A program made the translations under genes and the position numbers. Positions 1 through 7,528 of a stretch of DNA of 10,199 bases are shown here, one piece after another (position 1 is the stretch's first letter; each line of letters begins with the position of its first letter). The DNA comes from Smittium mucronatum (taxonomy: Eukaryota > Kickxellomycota > Harpellomycetes > Harpellales > Legeriomycetaceae), in the NCBI GenBank assembly GCA_001953115.1, contig LSSL01000087.1, positions 25,520 to 35,718 on the forward strand. The letters run 5' to 3'. The notes under the pieces are model-generated. The model was not told the DNA's origin. It was given only the letters and a program-made list of their open reading frames with translations, and did no database searches.

Positions 1-451
1 TACTGGTAAAGTGTTGTAATTTATTAGAGCCAGCATGTTTTTCTATTTTTATTGGACAGGTTTTAAATAAATTCAATTATAGCCAATAGTCTGCACAGTA
101 AAAAAAAGTCTAGATTAAAAAGAATACCCCATATAGACTAAATGGATGTCACTAAAAGCTAACCACTTTGTGGTCAGCGGCAAAAAAATGAATTCCGCAA
201 TTCTTTCCGTTGTAGCATTAAGATAGCACTTGTCAAATTTGGTATAAAACAAAAATCAGGCCATCTGAATTTGAAATTTTTTGCAATGATAGAATGGAGA
301 CTGGGATATCGGTAGGAAAGAATCAACCCTTTCATGCTCGACTGTAAGATAATATCCAATCACGGGACAATAATATATTTGATTTCAAACAGCAGTTTTT
401 GGCCGTTCTATATTTCATCGAATAGAAAACGGAAAAGTTTTGACTTTATGG
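1..451. other. AT-rich DNA without a supported gene
   Basis: I see no gene here. The longest open frames are about 60 codons, have no recognisable domain, and are of a length expected by chance in DNA of this composition. There is no tRNA- or rRNA-like fold and no tandem structure until the repeat that starts at 452. It is probably intergenic or intronic sequence. Confidence 0.6.
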
Positions 452-650
452 ACTACACCTTTTCACTACCAAATTCGGAAAAAGTACATTCAATTACGAA
501 AAAAGTAAATTTCAATTGGACACAGTGCATTTAGATTCAAAAAAGGTGAAAATCAATTGGGAAAAAGTGCGATCAATTCCAGAATAAGTGATTTGCGGTT
601 CAAAAAAAGTGTGATCAAATTCGAAAAAAGTGGGTTTCAATTTGGGATAG
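452..650 (+). repeat. Left arm: degenerate ~21-nt tandem array
   Basis: About nine units of roughly 20-22 nt follow one another, each close to aattcgaaaaaagtgaaatc, with changes in most copies. The block 452-485 is identical, in reverse complement, to 1937-1970. The block 492-568 (77 nt) matches the reverse complement of 1792-1868 with one mismatch near 545. Toward the inner side (569-589) the match weakens and then fades, while the ~21-nt rhythm continues to about 650. Short frames that cross the array (for example one ending at 534) are not genes, because their sequence is set by the repeat. Confidence 0.85.
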
Positions 651-671
651 GTAGTAAATAGTTATAAAAAT

Positions 672-699
672 ATATTAAATTGTTGACACAATTATATAT
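672..699. repeat. Imperfect 12-bp inverted repeat
   Basis: The arms 672-683 and 688-699 pair at 10 of 12 positions around a 4-nt loop (TGAC); the inner AATTGT/ACAATT pairing is perfect. In DNA this AT-rich, such stems often arise by chance. Confidence 0.4.
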
Positions 700-1492
700 G
701 ATGTGCAGTTAAAATAATAATCTATTATATTAATAAAAACAGTAAATATACTCGCTTCATATTTTTTAAACATTATAAACCTCATGATGATAAAAAAAAA
801 GAGATTTCATGTTTCAATTATTAAATCACATCAAAAAAAAAAATCGTGTATAATATTAAACAAGTCCAGTTTGCTGAAAATGATCGAAACTAATCTTAAC
901 AAATATAATGTTAAAAAGTCCATAAATACGCGATAAACTAGTTCCATTTTAATTATAATGCATCGTCTTTATTTGGATTATATTATAAATAACACGCACA
1001 AAAACCTTTCATAATAGTTTTGAGGTTATCAAGCTGTCAAAGTCTGATAATTCTCAAAACCATTGTATGTTTTCATGTAGATTTATGCGAAGCTTTTAAT
1101 TTACAGTACCAAAACGTTATACTTAGTTTGGTATATACAGGGGTTGATTTCTCATTTATGTTATAATTATTGAAAAGATTTGTAGCCAAATAAATGAAAT
1201 TCTTCAAAACCTTACTCCAATAAACCAATTACAATACATAGTCCACAATTTAGCAGTATAAACATAGTGATTAAATATCCTCTGTAAAAAATTGGTTTCA
1301 GAGGTGTCCATCTAAAGATATCCAGTATTATAAAATAATAAAAAGAAATTAAATAATTAAGCACGTGATTAATGGTTTTTTTCATTTATTAAAAATTGAT
1401 TGTTTTCATTAAACTGAAAGCCTTGTTTTGTCGATTAAAAAGGCATCATTTACAAGTAGAAATATATTTTATAATTATTAGCGTAAAAGTTT

Positions 1493-1524
1493 CAGAAACA
1501 AAAACAGAAACAGAAACAGAAATA
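1493..1524 (+). repeat. (CAGAAA)n microsatellite
   Basis: About five copies of the 6-nt unit cagaaa, one of them altered, run in tandem. It is a simple-sequence repeat with no coding frame. Confidence 0.8.
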
Positions 1525-1732
1525 GTAACCGGTTAAATACACATGAAGATCGAATCCCTAATTTTAATTTATCTTGAGTTATTGTGGGTTATAAGTGAAA
1601 TTAAACCATGGTATGAAATATATCTTTTCAATAGTCTCTAATAAAAAATCAGCTAACTCATATATTATACTCATGTTTTAATTTGAAACAAAAGTATAAT
1701 ACAGGGCATGAGGTCTTGTAGCTACACAGAAT

Positions 1733-1970
1733 TTCCGAATTAGGACTTACTTTTTATCAAACTTGAAGTTACTTATTCTTGAATTGATTAAACTTTTTCC
1801 CAATTGATTTTCACTTTTTTTGAATCTAAATGCACTGTGTCCAATTGAAATTTACTTTTTTCGTAATTGGATTTACTTTTTTTGAATTGATTTTCACTAA
1901 ATCCAATTAGAACATACTTTTTCCGAATTGATTTACACTTTTTCCGAATTTGGTAGTGAAAAGGTGTAGT
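1733..1970 (-). repeat. Right arm: degenerate ~21-nt tandem array, inverted
   Basis: Read on the minus strand, this is the same array as 452-650, with about eleven or twelve units. The stretch 1869-1936 (68 nt) replaces only 6 nt (486-491) of the left arm, so this arm has about three extra units. Both outer edges stop at the same point (reading actacacc inward, at 452 and 1970). I found no clear target-site duplication outside the edges: the left flank ends ttatgg and the right flank begins tgtatt. A 73-codon minus-strand frame across this arm is a by-product of the repeat. Confidence 0.85.
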
Positions 1971-2045
1971 TGTATTTTTGGGCCTGAAAGGGTTAAAAGA
2001 TTGAAGCACTTTTCATAGCAGTGCGGGCTATTAATCTCGATTAAT

Positions 2046-2126
2046 CCAATAAGCTCCATGATCAATGGTTAGCTTGATAATTATTAGCCCCTCAATGGGC
2101 GGTATACTAAATTGGACTATAAAAAG
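2046..2126 (+). promoter_or_regulatory. Candidate TATA-type core promoter
   Basis: Three classical elements occur in order on +: CCAAT (2046-2050), GGGCGG (2097-2102) and TATAAAAAG (2118-2126). A start about 30 nt downstream would fall near 2149; TTCAATT at 2153-2158 is an initiator-like candidate. The spacing (CCAAT ~100 nt and GC box ~50 nt upstream of the start) fits a real RNA polymerase II promoter. No long frame follows, so it would drive a non-coding first exon or a non-coding RNA. The call rests on motif order only. Confidence 0.5.
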
Positions 2127-2148
2127 CAGCCAGTACTTTTGCTAATTT

Positions 2149-2503
2149 TCCTTCAATTGAAACTCAATTGCATTCTATTGGCAAAAGGTTTTTTTTCTCC
2201 GAATAAACCTCTTATACATTTAGGAGTACGACAAATGCTCTGAGCCTTAAAAGTTGAATCAACGGAAGCAACAGTTCAGTGATACAACCCCTCCTCCCCC
2301 CAATCAAATCAAATCAAAGTCGAAAACATTTTTTTTTAAAAAGCGAATAAATAAATTGTGCGAAAAAAAGGAACTTTCAATTTGACTAGTAGATTGGCAG
2401 ATAAGAGGAATTGGCGCTAAAAAAAGATTTTGTGCAAATAAATATGGTGACACTAGAATCAAACAGCTTTATATGCGTCGGTAGTGCTAATCAATTCCCA
2501 TAG
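2149..2503 (+). other. Possible 5' leader exon, no long frame
   Basis: The sequence after the candidate promoter is less AT-extreme than its surroundings. Its first ATG (2235) makes a two-codon frame (ATG CTC TGA). An ATG at 2444 has a good context (A at -3, G at +4) but reaches a stop after 19 codons (TAG 2501-2503), unless it is spliced earlier; the GT at 2481 is a weak donor. An AAATC repeat lies at 2301-2318. I cannot place the end of the exon. Confidence 0.3.
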
Positions 2504-3676
2504 AATTTAGTTTGTATGCTGCCCCTGGTTTTTATTTATTTATTTTAGTTGCGGGGGTTTTAATAGATGCTGATTTCCCGGTAAAAATCCTCAATTGAAT
2601 CAGTCACTTTTTCAATCAAAGTTATTAATTGATTTAAAAATCAAATGAAAAAAAGGGGGAGAGGGTTTGATTAAGATGTACGTATTTGATCGCAGTAGTA
2701 TTGAAACTTAGGGTATAGTATAACATATCGAATCTAATCGACAGGCATTTGAATTTCAAAGAGCGTTGTTTAGCTTATTTCTTTAGAAAAAGAGCTTAAA
2801 GATGCGCAATCAATAACCACCAATCCCATTTTTTCTTGGAATCAAAAAAAAATAAAATCGCAGAGGATCGATCAAGAGATAAAAAAATGCAGTTTGGAAA
2901 ATACAAAATAGTTGGTCCCTTTTTCCTCCCCGGCTATACATAGTCCAGATATTTTGTTTTAGGGCATTTATTTTTTTTCAAGATGGAGGAAAAAATAGCT
3001 TGGGATTGGGAAAATGGAGGGTGGGATTTCTAAAAATTAAATTTTCTGATGTTGTTTTATTTTTAATGGAAGATCAAGTTGAATGCAGAAAACAGAGGTT
3101 CAATAAGTATATATTATGCCATTTTTGAATTATTTTGTGAATCCAAACTAAAATCTAGTGGAGTATGGTTATTTTAAAGATGTGTGCCTAGTGTATCCTT
3201 AACGAAGGAAAATGTATAATGGATGTGATGTTTTAGTTGTGGATAGTGGATTAGAGGAGTATAATTTATTATAAACTGCATGTGTATAAACTGAGATGTT
3301 CTTCGAGTAAAGAATTAAAAAGAAGAGAATATATTAACACTGACTTCTTTATGATTTTTTTTTTTTAGTAATGTGATGTGTTATCTCTAAAATAAATACA
3401 TTAAGCTGCTATTCCCGTAATCATTGAATCAGGCGGAATAGGATTAGAATATAGGCAATTCAGGTAGCTCAGGCTATTAGGAACATGCTTAGGAAATCTC
3501 AATAAACTTTGTAAATATCACATTCCATACAAAGATAGATTTTGTTTAGACGTTTTTAGAGTTAATGGCATAAACATTATTAAGCCTGTCATCTTGGCTT
3601 AGAACTACATTTCTAACGCGATTTTAGATTTAAAGCTATTTAGTAAAAAGAGAGATAAGGAATTAAATTGAACTTG

Positions 3677-3700
3677 AATAAGACAATGACGTGTCTTATT
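3677..3700. repeat. Perfect 9-bp inverted repeat around a CRE-like site
   Basis: AATAAGACA (3677-3685) and TGTCTTATT (3692-3700) are exact reverse complements with a 6-nt loop. TGACGTGT (3687-3694) spans the loop and the start of the right arm, so a bZIP-type half site lies within the hairpin. Confidence 0.5.
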
Positions 3701-3960
3701 ATTAATCAATTAATTAATTAGATAAAGGGCGATAAGATCAACAAACTAAGGATGTTATATTTTATGATACATGGTGACAGTGTGAAGGGAGGGTATGAAA
3801 AAATAATTCTCACTCGTATATCGAGAAAATAAACAAAATGAATGCTGGAATTTCAAATTTCATACTGTGAATTTAGAGGAAAAGGATTCTAAAAATAGAA
3901 TAGAGTAAGCATGAAGGGGAATATACGCAAATGTATAAAGCAAGGACGGATGGTGCACCT

Positions 3961-3978
3961 ATAAACTCTATAAACTCT
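3961..3978 (+). repeat. 9-nt tandem duplication
   Basis: ATAAACTCT occurs twice head to tail. It is a minor simple repeat with no further significance visible. Confidence 0.7.
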
Positions 3979-5362
3979 ATTTATTTTATAATTTTGGTTT
4001 TAAGTTTACGTTTTCCAAAAAAGGTAGTGTTGAGCCAACACAAGGGGACGGTATAGATGTTTTGGTATTGCTAAAGTATCGTATGAAACCTTAAGGCCGA
4101 ATTAGAGTTACAAAATACAAAAAAGGTAAGCTGATTTAGAGTATTTATATTACTAATTAACTTTCCATTGAACTGCTAATGCTTTTTCCTGAATAGGGAT
4201 TTATTTTTTGAGGTGGAATACACCTTTTCCAGAATGTGAGGATAGTCAAATTGCTTTACCACGGAATCAAAGAGCAATTGAATAGCGAGTTAGCCTCTAA
4301 AAGCGTATTTAGGTTTAAATTTATCTTTTTTTTAACAGTACGTTGGAACATAATTGACGTGTACTCCTTGATTTAGGGTTCTGACTGGCCCTATTTCTGT
4401 TTAAAGAGTTTTATTGCATTATTATCAAGGTATAAATTATAGACCCTGTTTGTAAACCTGCAATAATTGCTTTTATGCTGACAAAAAAAAAGTCCAAGAA
4501 TAAAAGACAAGTACAAAACATCTAACTCCAATTGGAAGTTGGTGCTATTATATATTTCGAAAACCTGTTTTGTATTTTGGTGTGCAATATCTTGGCCTTT
4601 TTCTTTGGCAGAAATTAGGCTTTAATCGATTTGATTTCAAATGTTGTCGAATCAAATGTGAGAGCATGGATAAATTACTGTTCCTATCTCATAGTGTGAT
4701 ATCAGCCATCACATTTCGCCTTCACCCATCAAAGAAATTGTAGTATTATTTCAGAGAGGGTGTTCGATTGGGGACCTTTTAGGATATATGAATCATACTT
4801 TCTGCTTTTTATCGGCTTTGTAATACAATTCAAATTAGACAAAAAGTTCTAATGTAAAGCAATTAATCCTTTTTCGGAAAATGCATCCCATATTATTCTA
4901 TGTATTTATAATATCCACACAGTGTTATTGGCGGGAAACCCTAATAAAAGTTATGCGTAAAAAATAGCATAATTATCGCACTACGTGCTAAAATTAATTT
5001 GAAAATAGTAAGACCCAATAAATTTTGCTGGTTAAAAATATGATAATGAAAATAGATTGCGGTTGATTAGAAATTACGGCTAATTCTAATTTTTTTCCCC
5101 TGAGGAGAGAAAAGGGAATATAGAAAATGACAATCACTAAAAAAAAATAATTACAAGTCATAAATGGGAAATTGTGTAATTTGGTGCTCTGAACTAGCAT
5201 TAAACCAGAAATATATCCTGAATAGGAAGTGATTGATCATGAAGTTTCTCCTAATTTGGAAACAATAGGGTTCAAACACTGAACACAAAGAAATGGCTCA
5301 TTTATTGGACTGTTAAGAGTAGGATTGACCTATATTTTGTAGTGCTTATTGATTGTTGGTAA

Positions 5363-5440
5363 ATTCCCAGCCATTCTCCATCTTATTCTCGGCTATTCCC
5401 CAGTCGATTCCCAACTATTCTCCGGTTTATTCTCAGCTAT
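5363..5440 (+). repeat. 22-nt tandem repeat with 10/12-nt substructure
   Basis: ATTCYC words begin at 5363, 5373, 5385, 5395, 5407, 5417 and 5429, with a decayed one at 5439. The spacing is 10, 12, 10, 12, 10, 12, 10, so the true unit is 22 nt, made of two related halves, with about 3.5 copies. The period is not a multiple of three, so the 93-codon frame that crosses it (5349-5630) is unlikely to be a protein. Confidence 0.8.
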
Positions 5441-5521
5441 TATATTGTATTATAAAAAAAATCTTTCCCACTTGGAGCTTTTTGTTCCATACACATTTGA
5501 ATTCCAGCCATATGTATCCTC

Positions 5522-5560
5522 AGCTCCAATTAATGTTACCAACAATCCGATATTGGAGCT
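5522..5560. repeat. Perfect 9-bp inverted repeat (AGCTCCAAT)
   Basis: AGCTCCAAT (5522-5530) and ATTGGAGCT (5552-5560) are exact reverse complements around 21 nt. A further TTGGAGCT lies at 5472-5479. The arms contain CCAAT in both orientations, about 300 nt upstream of the 282-codon frame. They could be NF-Y sites or chance. Confidence 0.45.
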
Positions 5561-5787
5561 AGATGGGAATACAATCAGTTGCAACAAAATGGTGCTAATA
5601 CTCTATCTTCCTCCACTCTTCATTATCTAATTTTTTGCAAAAGCACTTCCTGTCCCGCTCGTCTATGTTTAAGTTGCATATTCTCGATTATGTTCCTATT
5701 AATACCTGCTCTTTGCTCTCGCTTTTGAATTTTTTTTATTTTTAAAACTTTATTCATTTCTGTTTGTATTTGTCTTTTTTTTTCTTT

Positions 5788-5803
5788 TCAATATATATAT
5801 TGA
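5788..5803. repeat. 16-bp perfect AT palindrome
   Basis: TCAATATATATATTGA is its own reverse complement. It includes TATATATA (5792-5799), which could instead act as a TATA box for a start near 5822, giving a very short leader for the gene at 5849. That is the alternative to the splice-acceptor reading of the same region. Confidence 0.5.
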
Positions 5804-5812
5804 TATATACAC

Positions 5813-5820
5813 TGACGTGT
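5813..5820 (+). promoter_or_regulatory. TGACGTGT, CRE/UPRE-like octamer
   Basis: TGACGTG is the core recognised by CREB/ATF6/XBP1-type bZIP factors. The full octamer TGACGTGT also occurs on the same strand at 3687-3694 and 4355-4362. This copy is 29 nt before the ATG at 5849. Confidence 0.35.
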
Positions 5821-5848
5821 TTAAGATATATTAGTTATTTTAAGTAGA

Positions 5849-6697
5849 ATGGGGTGTAGTGATTGTAAAAACGACTGCTGTTTAACGAGGGGCCCCTGTG
5901 GTTGCGATTGTCACAGGAGCTGTTCTTGTTTCTACTGTGATGCAGCCAACCTACTTATTCGTAACCCATTTGCTCTGTCTTCCTCTTCAACCCTTTCTTT
6001 GTCTAAAACACCGCCCTTGGGCATATCTAGCCAAATATCCAAGAAAACTCCTAAATTTAGGTCTGTATCCAGTACAATCCGTGGGGGAGTGTCCAGAAGG
6101 ACTCAAAAAAATGACACCTTTTGTATGATAGATACTGTAAGTGTCCAATATTTACCTAATAACCAGATTGACCATTCCGGGGGTTCTATGTCCTTAAAGA
6201 ATGGAGTTAAAACCTTGACCAGAAAACTGTCGTTCTCCAAGGCAGACACCTATATTGGGATTATGGGCAGTAAAGTTCGAGCCCCGATTTTGGCAACAAC
6301 CTTTGCTAACGAACCCGATCCACCCTCAAGCAATCGTTCTACTACGTCTAGTACCTCTTCTAGAGGAAAAATCGACTACTCCAATTTGAGTAAGGAGCAA
6401 ATACTGGCCTTGTTCAATAAAAGTCCCATAGAGGAAATCGTTAGTGATCAGAACCATCATTCTGTGTTCGACGTCAGCACTGACGACTTTCAGGACTATC
6501 CACTGCCTCGCCCTAAAACTTCATCCAGCTTTCACCTAGTCGAAACGATTCCGAGCAAGAATAGTCTTCAACCAAAATCAAATAGAAAATTATCATTTAC
6601 ATTTTCCAAGTTCTGCAACTCGTTGGGATTCAAAACAAAAAAGTCCTCATCACATCCCATATCAGGAATTCCAATAAAAACCCATCCAATATGTTGA
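5849..6697 (+). CDS. Unknown Cys-rich, probably acylated, Ser-rich protein
   Basis: This is a complete 282-residue frame that I do not recognise. The start at 5849 has a strong context (A at -3, G at +4), and an in-frame TAA at 5822-5824 excludes extension without splicing. The N-terminus MGCSDCK has the form of a myristoylation plus palmitoylation signal (Gly2, Cys3, Cys6, Lys7), as in Src-family kinases. Residues 1-30 hold ten cysteines (3, 6, 10, 11, 17, 19, 21, 25, 27, 30) and His22, so metal binding is the alternative. The rest looks disordered and Ser/Thr-rich. It has two RKLSF motifs (125-129 and 246-250) fitting basophilic kinase sites, proline-directed Ser/Thr sites (T54, T67, S192), a PLPRP stretch (218-222) like an SH3 ligand, and a possible amphipathic helix near 180-200. 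No transmembrane segment is visible. A membrane-anchored adaptor or kinase substrate is an inference. It is tail-to-tail with MBF1. Confidence 0.88.
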   Translation: MGCSDCKNDCCLTRGPCGCDCHRSCSCFYCDAANLLIRNPFALSSSSTLSLSKTPPLGISSQISKKTPKFRSVSSTIRGGVSRRTQKNDTFCMIDTVSVQYLPNNQIDHSGGSMSLKNGVKTLTRKLSFSKADTYIGIMGSKVRAPILATTFANEPDPPSSNRSTTSSTSSRGKIDYSNLSKEQILALFNKSPIEEIVSDQNHHSVFDVSTDDFQDYPLPRPKTSSSFHLVETIPSKNSLQPKSNRKLSFTFSKFCNSLGFKTKKSSSHPISGIPIKTHPIC

Positions 6698-6739
6698 AAA
6701 TTACGGCTTTTTTTTTTTTGAGAAACTCTTGTATATATT

Positions 6740-6745
6740 TGTATT
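6740..6745 (-). terminator. Non-canonical poly(A) candidate AATACA for MBF1
   Basis: On the minus strand AATACA lies about 30 nt past the MBF1 stop (TAG, 6776-6778). By eye there is no AATAAA or ATTAAA on the minus strand anywhere from 6775 down to 5849, so this variant hexamer is the nearest candidate. The call is weak. Confidence 0.3.
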
Positions 6746-6748
6746 ATT

Positions 6749-6754
6749 AATAAA
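6749..6754 (+). terminator. Poly(A) signal AATAAA for the 282-residue gene
   Basis: The first canonical AATAAA after the stop codon (TGA 6695-6697) lies about 50 nt downstream. Cleavage 10-25 nt later would fall at about 6765-6780, at or just inside the end of the opposing MBF1 coding region. Confidence 0.65.
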
Positions 6755-6775
6755 ATTGACTTGTATAAAAAAAAA

Positions 6776-7219
6776 CTACTTTTTTTGGAACAGTGGTTCA
6801 CCGATATTCTTTCCTCTTAATTTAACACCGAGAGCACGCTCCAGTTTCCCAAGAATTTGTTGGTTAGGGATAGCTCTACCGGCCTCGTAATCGTTAATAA
6901 CAGTTTGGCGCTCATTAACCTTGACGCCGAGTTCTTTCTGAGACAAAGACTTGGCCATGCGAGCCTGTTGCATTGCCTTACCCACACTCAGATCAACTTT
7001 TGGAGGAGGGGTTACGAGATCTTCTCGATCAAGCTTAGCAATGCGCTGGTGATCAGTATCGTGATGGTTGGCTTTATTTGCTATTGTACTCTTGCGTTCA
7101 GTAACAACTTCTATTCCAGAGCGTTTTGCGGCGTTGACGACCGATTCGGACTTTGCCACCTTTGGTCGATTTGCTGATTTGCGCAAAATTGTAACATCGT
7201 CCCATCCAACATTCGACAT
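6776..7219 (-). CDS. MBF1: Multiprotein bridging factor 1 (EDF1 homologue)
   Basis: A 147-residue protein, the usual length for animal MBF1/EDF1 (about 145-150), coded in one exon. The N-terminal MBF1 domain (about 3-72) begins with the typical GWDDVTILRK and carries the conserved AKLDRE at 61-66. A Cro/C1-type helix-turn-helix follows (about 80-134): GKAMQQAR, the SQKELG helix, VINDYEAGRAIPN, then LERALGVKLRG. Family knowledge: MBF1 is a coactivator bridging TBP and bZIP factors, and it also binds collided ribosomes, where it represses initiation and limits frameshifting. In yeast an aspartate in this helix-turn-helix region matters for TBP binding; D110 of the NDYE motif is the likely equivalent. 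It acts in nucleus and cytoplasm. The ATG context is good (caaaATG, A at -3). The tail is short and basic (FQKK). No canonical poly(A) hexamer follows on its strand. Confidence 0.97.
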   Translation of the reverse strand: MSNVGWDDVTILRKSANRPKVAKSESVVNAAKRSGIEVVTERKSTIANKANHHDTDHQRIAKLDREDLVTPPPKVDLSVGKAMQQARMAKSLSQKELGVKVNERQTVINDYEAGRAIPNQQILGKLERALGVKLRGKNIGEPLFQKK

Positions 7220-7528
7220 TTTGCTTTTTGATTCTTGTTTAATAATACGGGTATAAAACAGCTTTTTTTTTTAAATAAAAAGGTAAACTAATCGTACCGT
7301 GAAACCGTCTATTTATCTATAGCAAGAAACCGAATTAATTTGTCGGATTTGTTCCTTTATTCGCCTCTCGTTCATAGGTGCTTCCATATGCCACTCCTTT
7401 TTTTTTTTCAATCTGAATTTGGTTGGCGGGAACATATCCCACCCCATCATTTTCTCTGCCCACTAATATTTCCAAATCAAAGTATAGAAATCCCATTTTT
7501 TTAACCAAAATATAAAAGTTTTCAAGCA

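Larger units (their letters stand above)
651..1732. other. AT-rich spacer between inverted repeat arms
   Basis: No gene or transposase-like frame is visible in this ~1.1 kb. It holds a small stem-loop (672-699), one CACGTG E-box at 1362-1367 and a CAGAAA microsatellite (1493-1524). If the two arms delimit a mobile element, this is its core, and it would be non-autonomous because nothing here encodes a protein. Confidence 0.5.
2504..5340. other. Long AT-rich stretch, no gene seen
   Basis: I found no convincing coding segment on either strand over ~2.8 kb. Contents worth noting are a TTTA microsatellite (about 2530-2545), a perfect 9-bp inverted repeat (3677-3700), a 9-nt direct duplication (3961-3978), a donor-like AAG|GTAAGC at 4125/4126 on +, and TGACGTGT octamers at 3687 and 4355. 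A frame of ~31 codons around 4195-4290 has varied composition but no start, acceptor or homology that I can recognise. It may be one intron of a gene starting near 2149, or intergenic DNA. Confidence 0.5.
5674..5825 (+). promoter_or_regulatory. Candidate 3' splice site: AG-free tract then AG
   Basis: From 5674 to 5823 there is not one AG dinucleotide on +, and the stretch contains a dense pyrimidine run (about 5759-5788). The first AG is at 5824-5825 (ttaag). This is the pattern of an AG-exclusion zone before an acceptor. CTGAC at 5812-5816 resembles a branch site, though it is close to the AG. An exon starting at 5826 would place 23 nt of leader before the ATG at 5849. Biased base composition alone could also produce this. 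Confidence 0.45.

Noticed and set aside
174..534. Two ~61-66-codon frames (minus 174-359, plus 334-534)
   Set aside because: They have no domain and no biased composition beyond the DNA's own; the second runs into the 21-nt repeat. Their length is within chance.
1543..1562. B-box-like gatcgaatccc
   Set aside because: The matching 5' stem (GGG) is absent and no A-box lies at the right distance.
1788..2009. 73-codon minus-strand frame rich in Lys/Ser
   Set aside because: Most of it is the translated tandem repeat; the left arm copy gives a different, stop-broken reading.
4020..4130. Exon ending at the strong donor AAG|GTAAGC (4125/4126)
   Set aside because: The frames leading into it are broken by stops within about 25 codons and no good acceptor precedes it, so the donor alone is not enough.
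4994..5200. 68-codon minus-strand hydrophobic frame
   Set aside because: Phe/Leu/Ile richness follows from A/T runs; there is no signal peptide layout or known family.
5349..5630. 93-codon plus-strand frame with hydrophobic start
   Set aside because: It crosses the 22-nt tandem array and starts at ATT rather than ATG; a second frame in the same place is equally open, so openness reflects composition.
6857..7256. Plus-strand frames of 106 and 62 codons
   Set aside because: They are antisense to MBF1, whose identity is certain.
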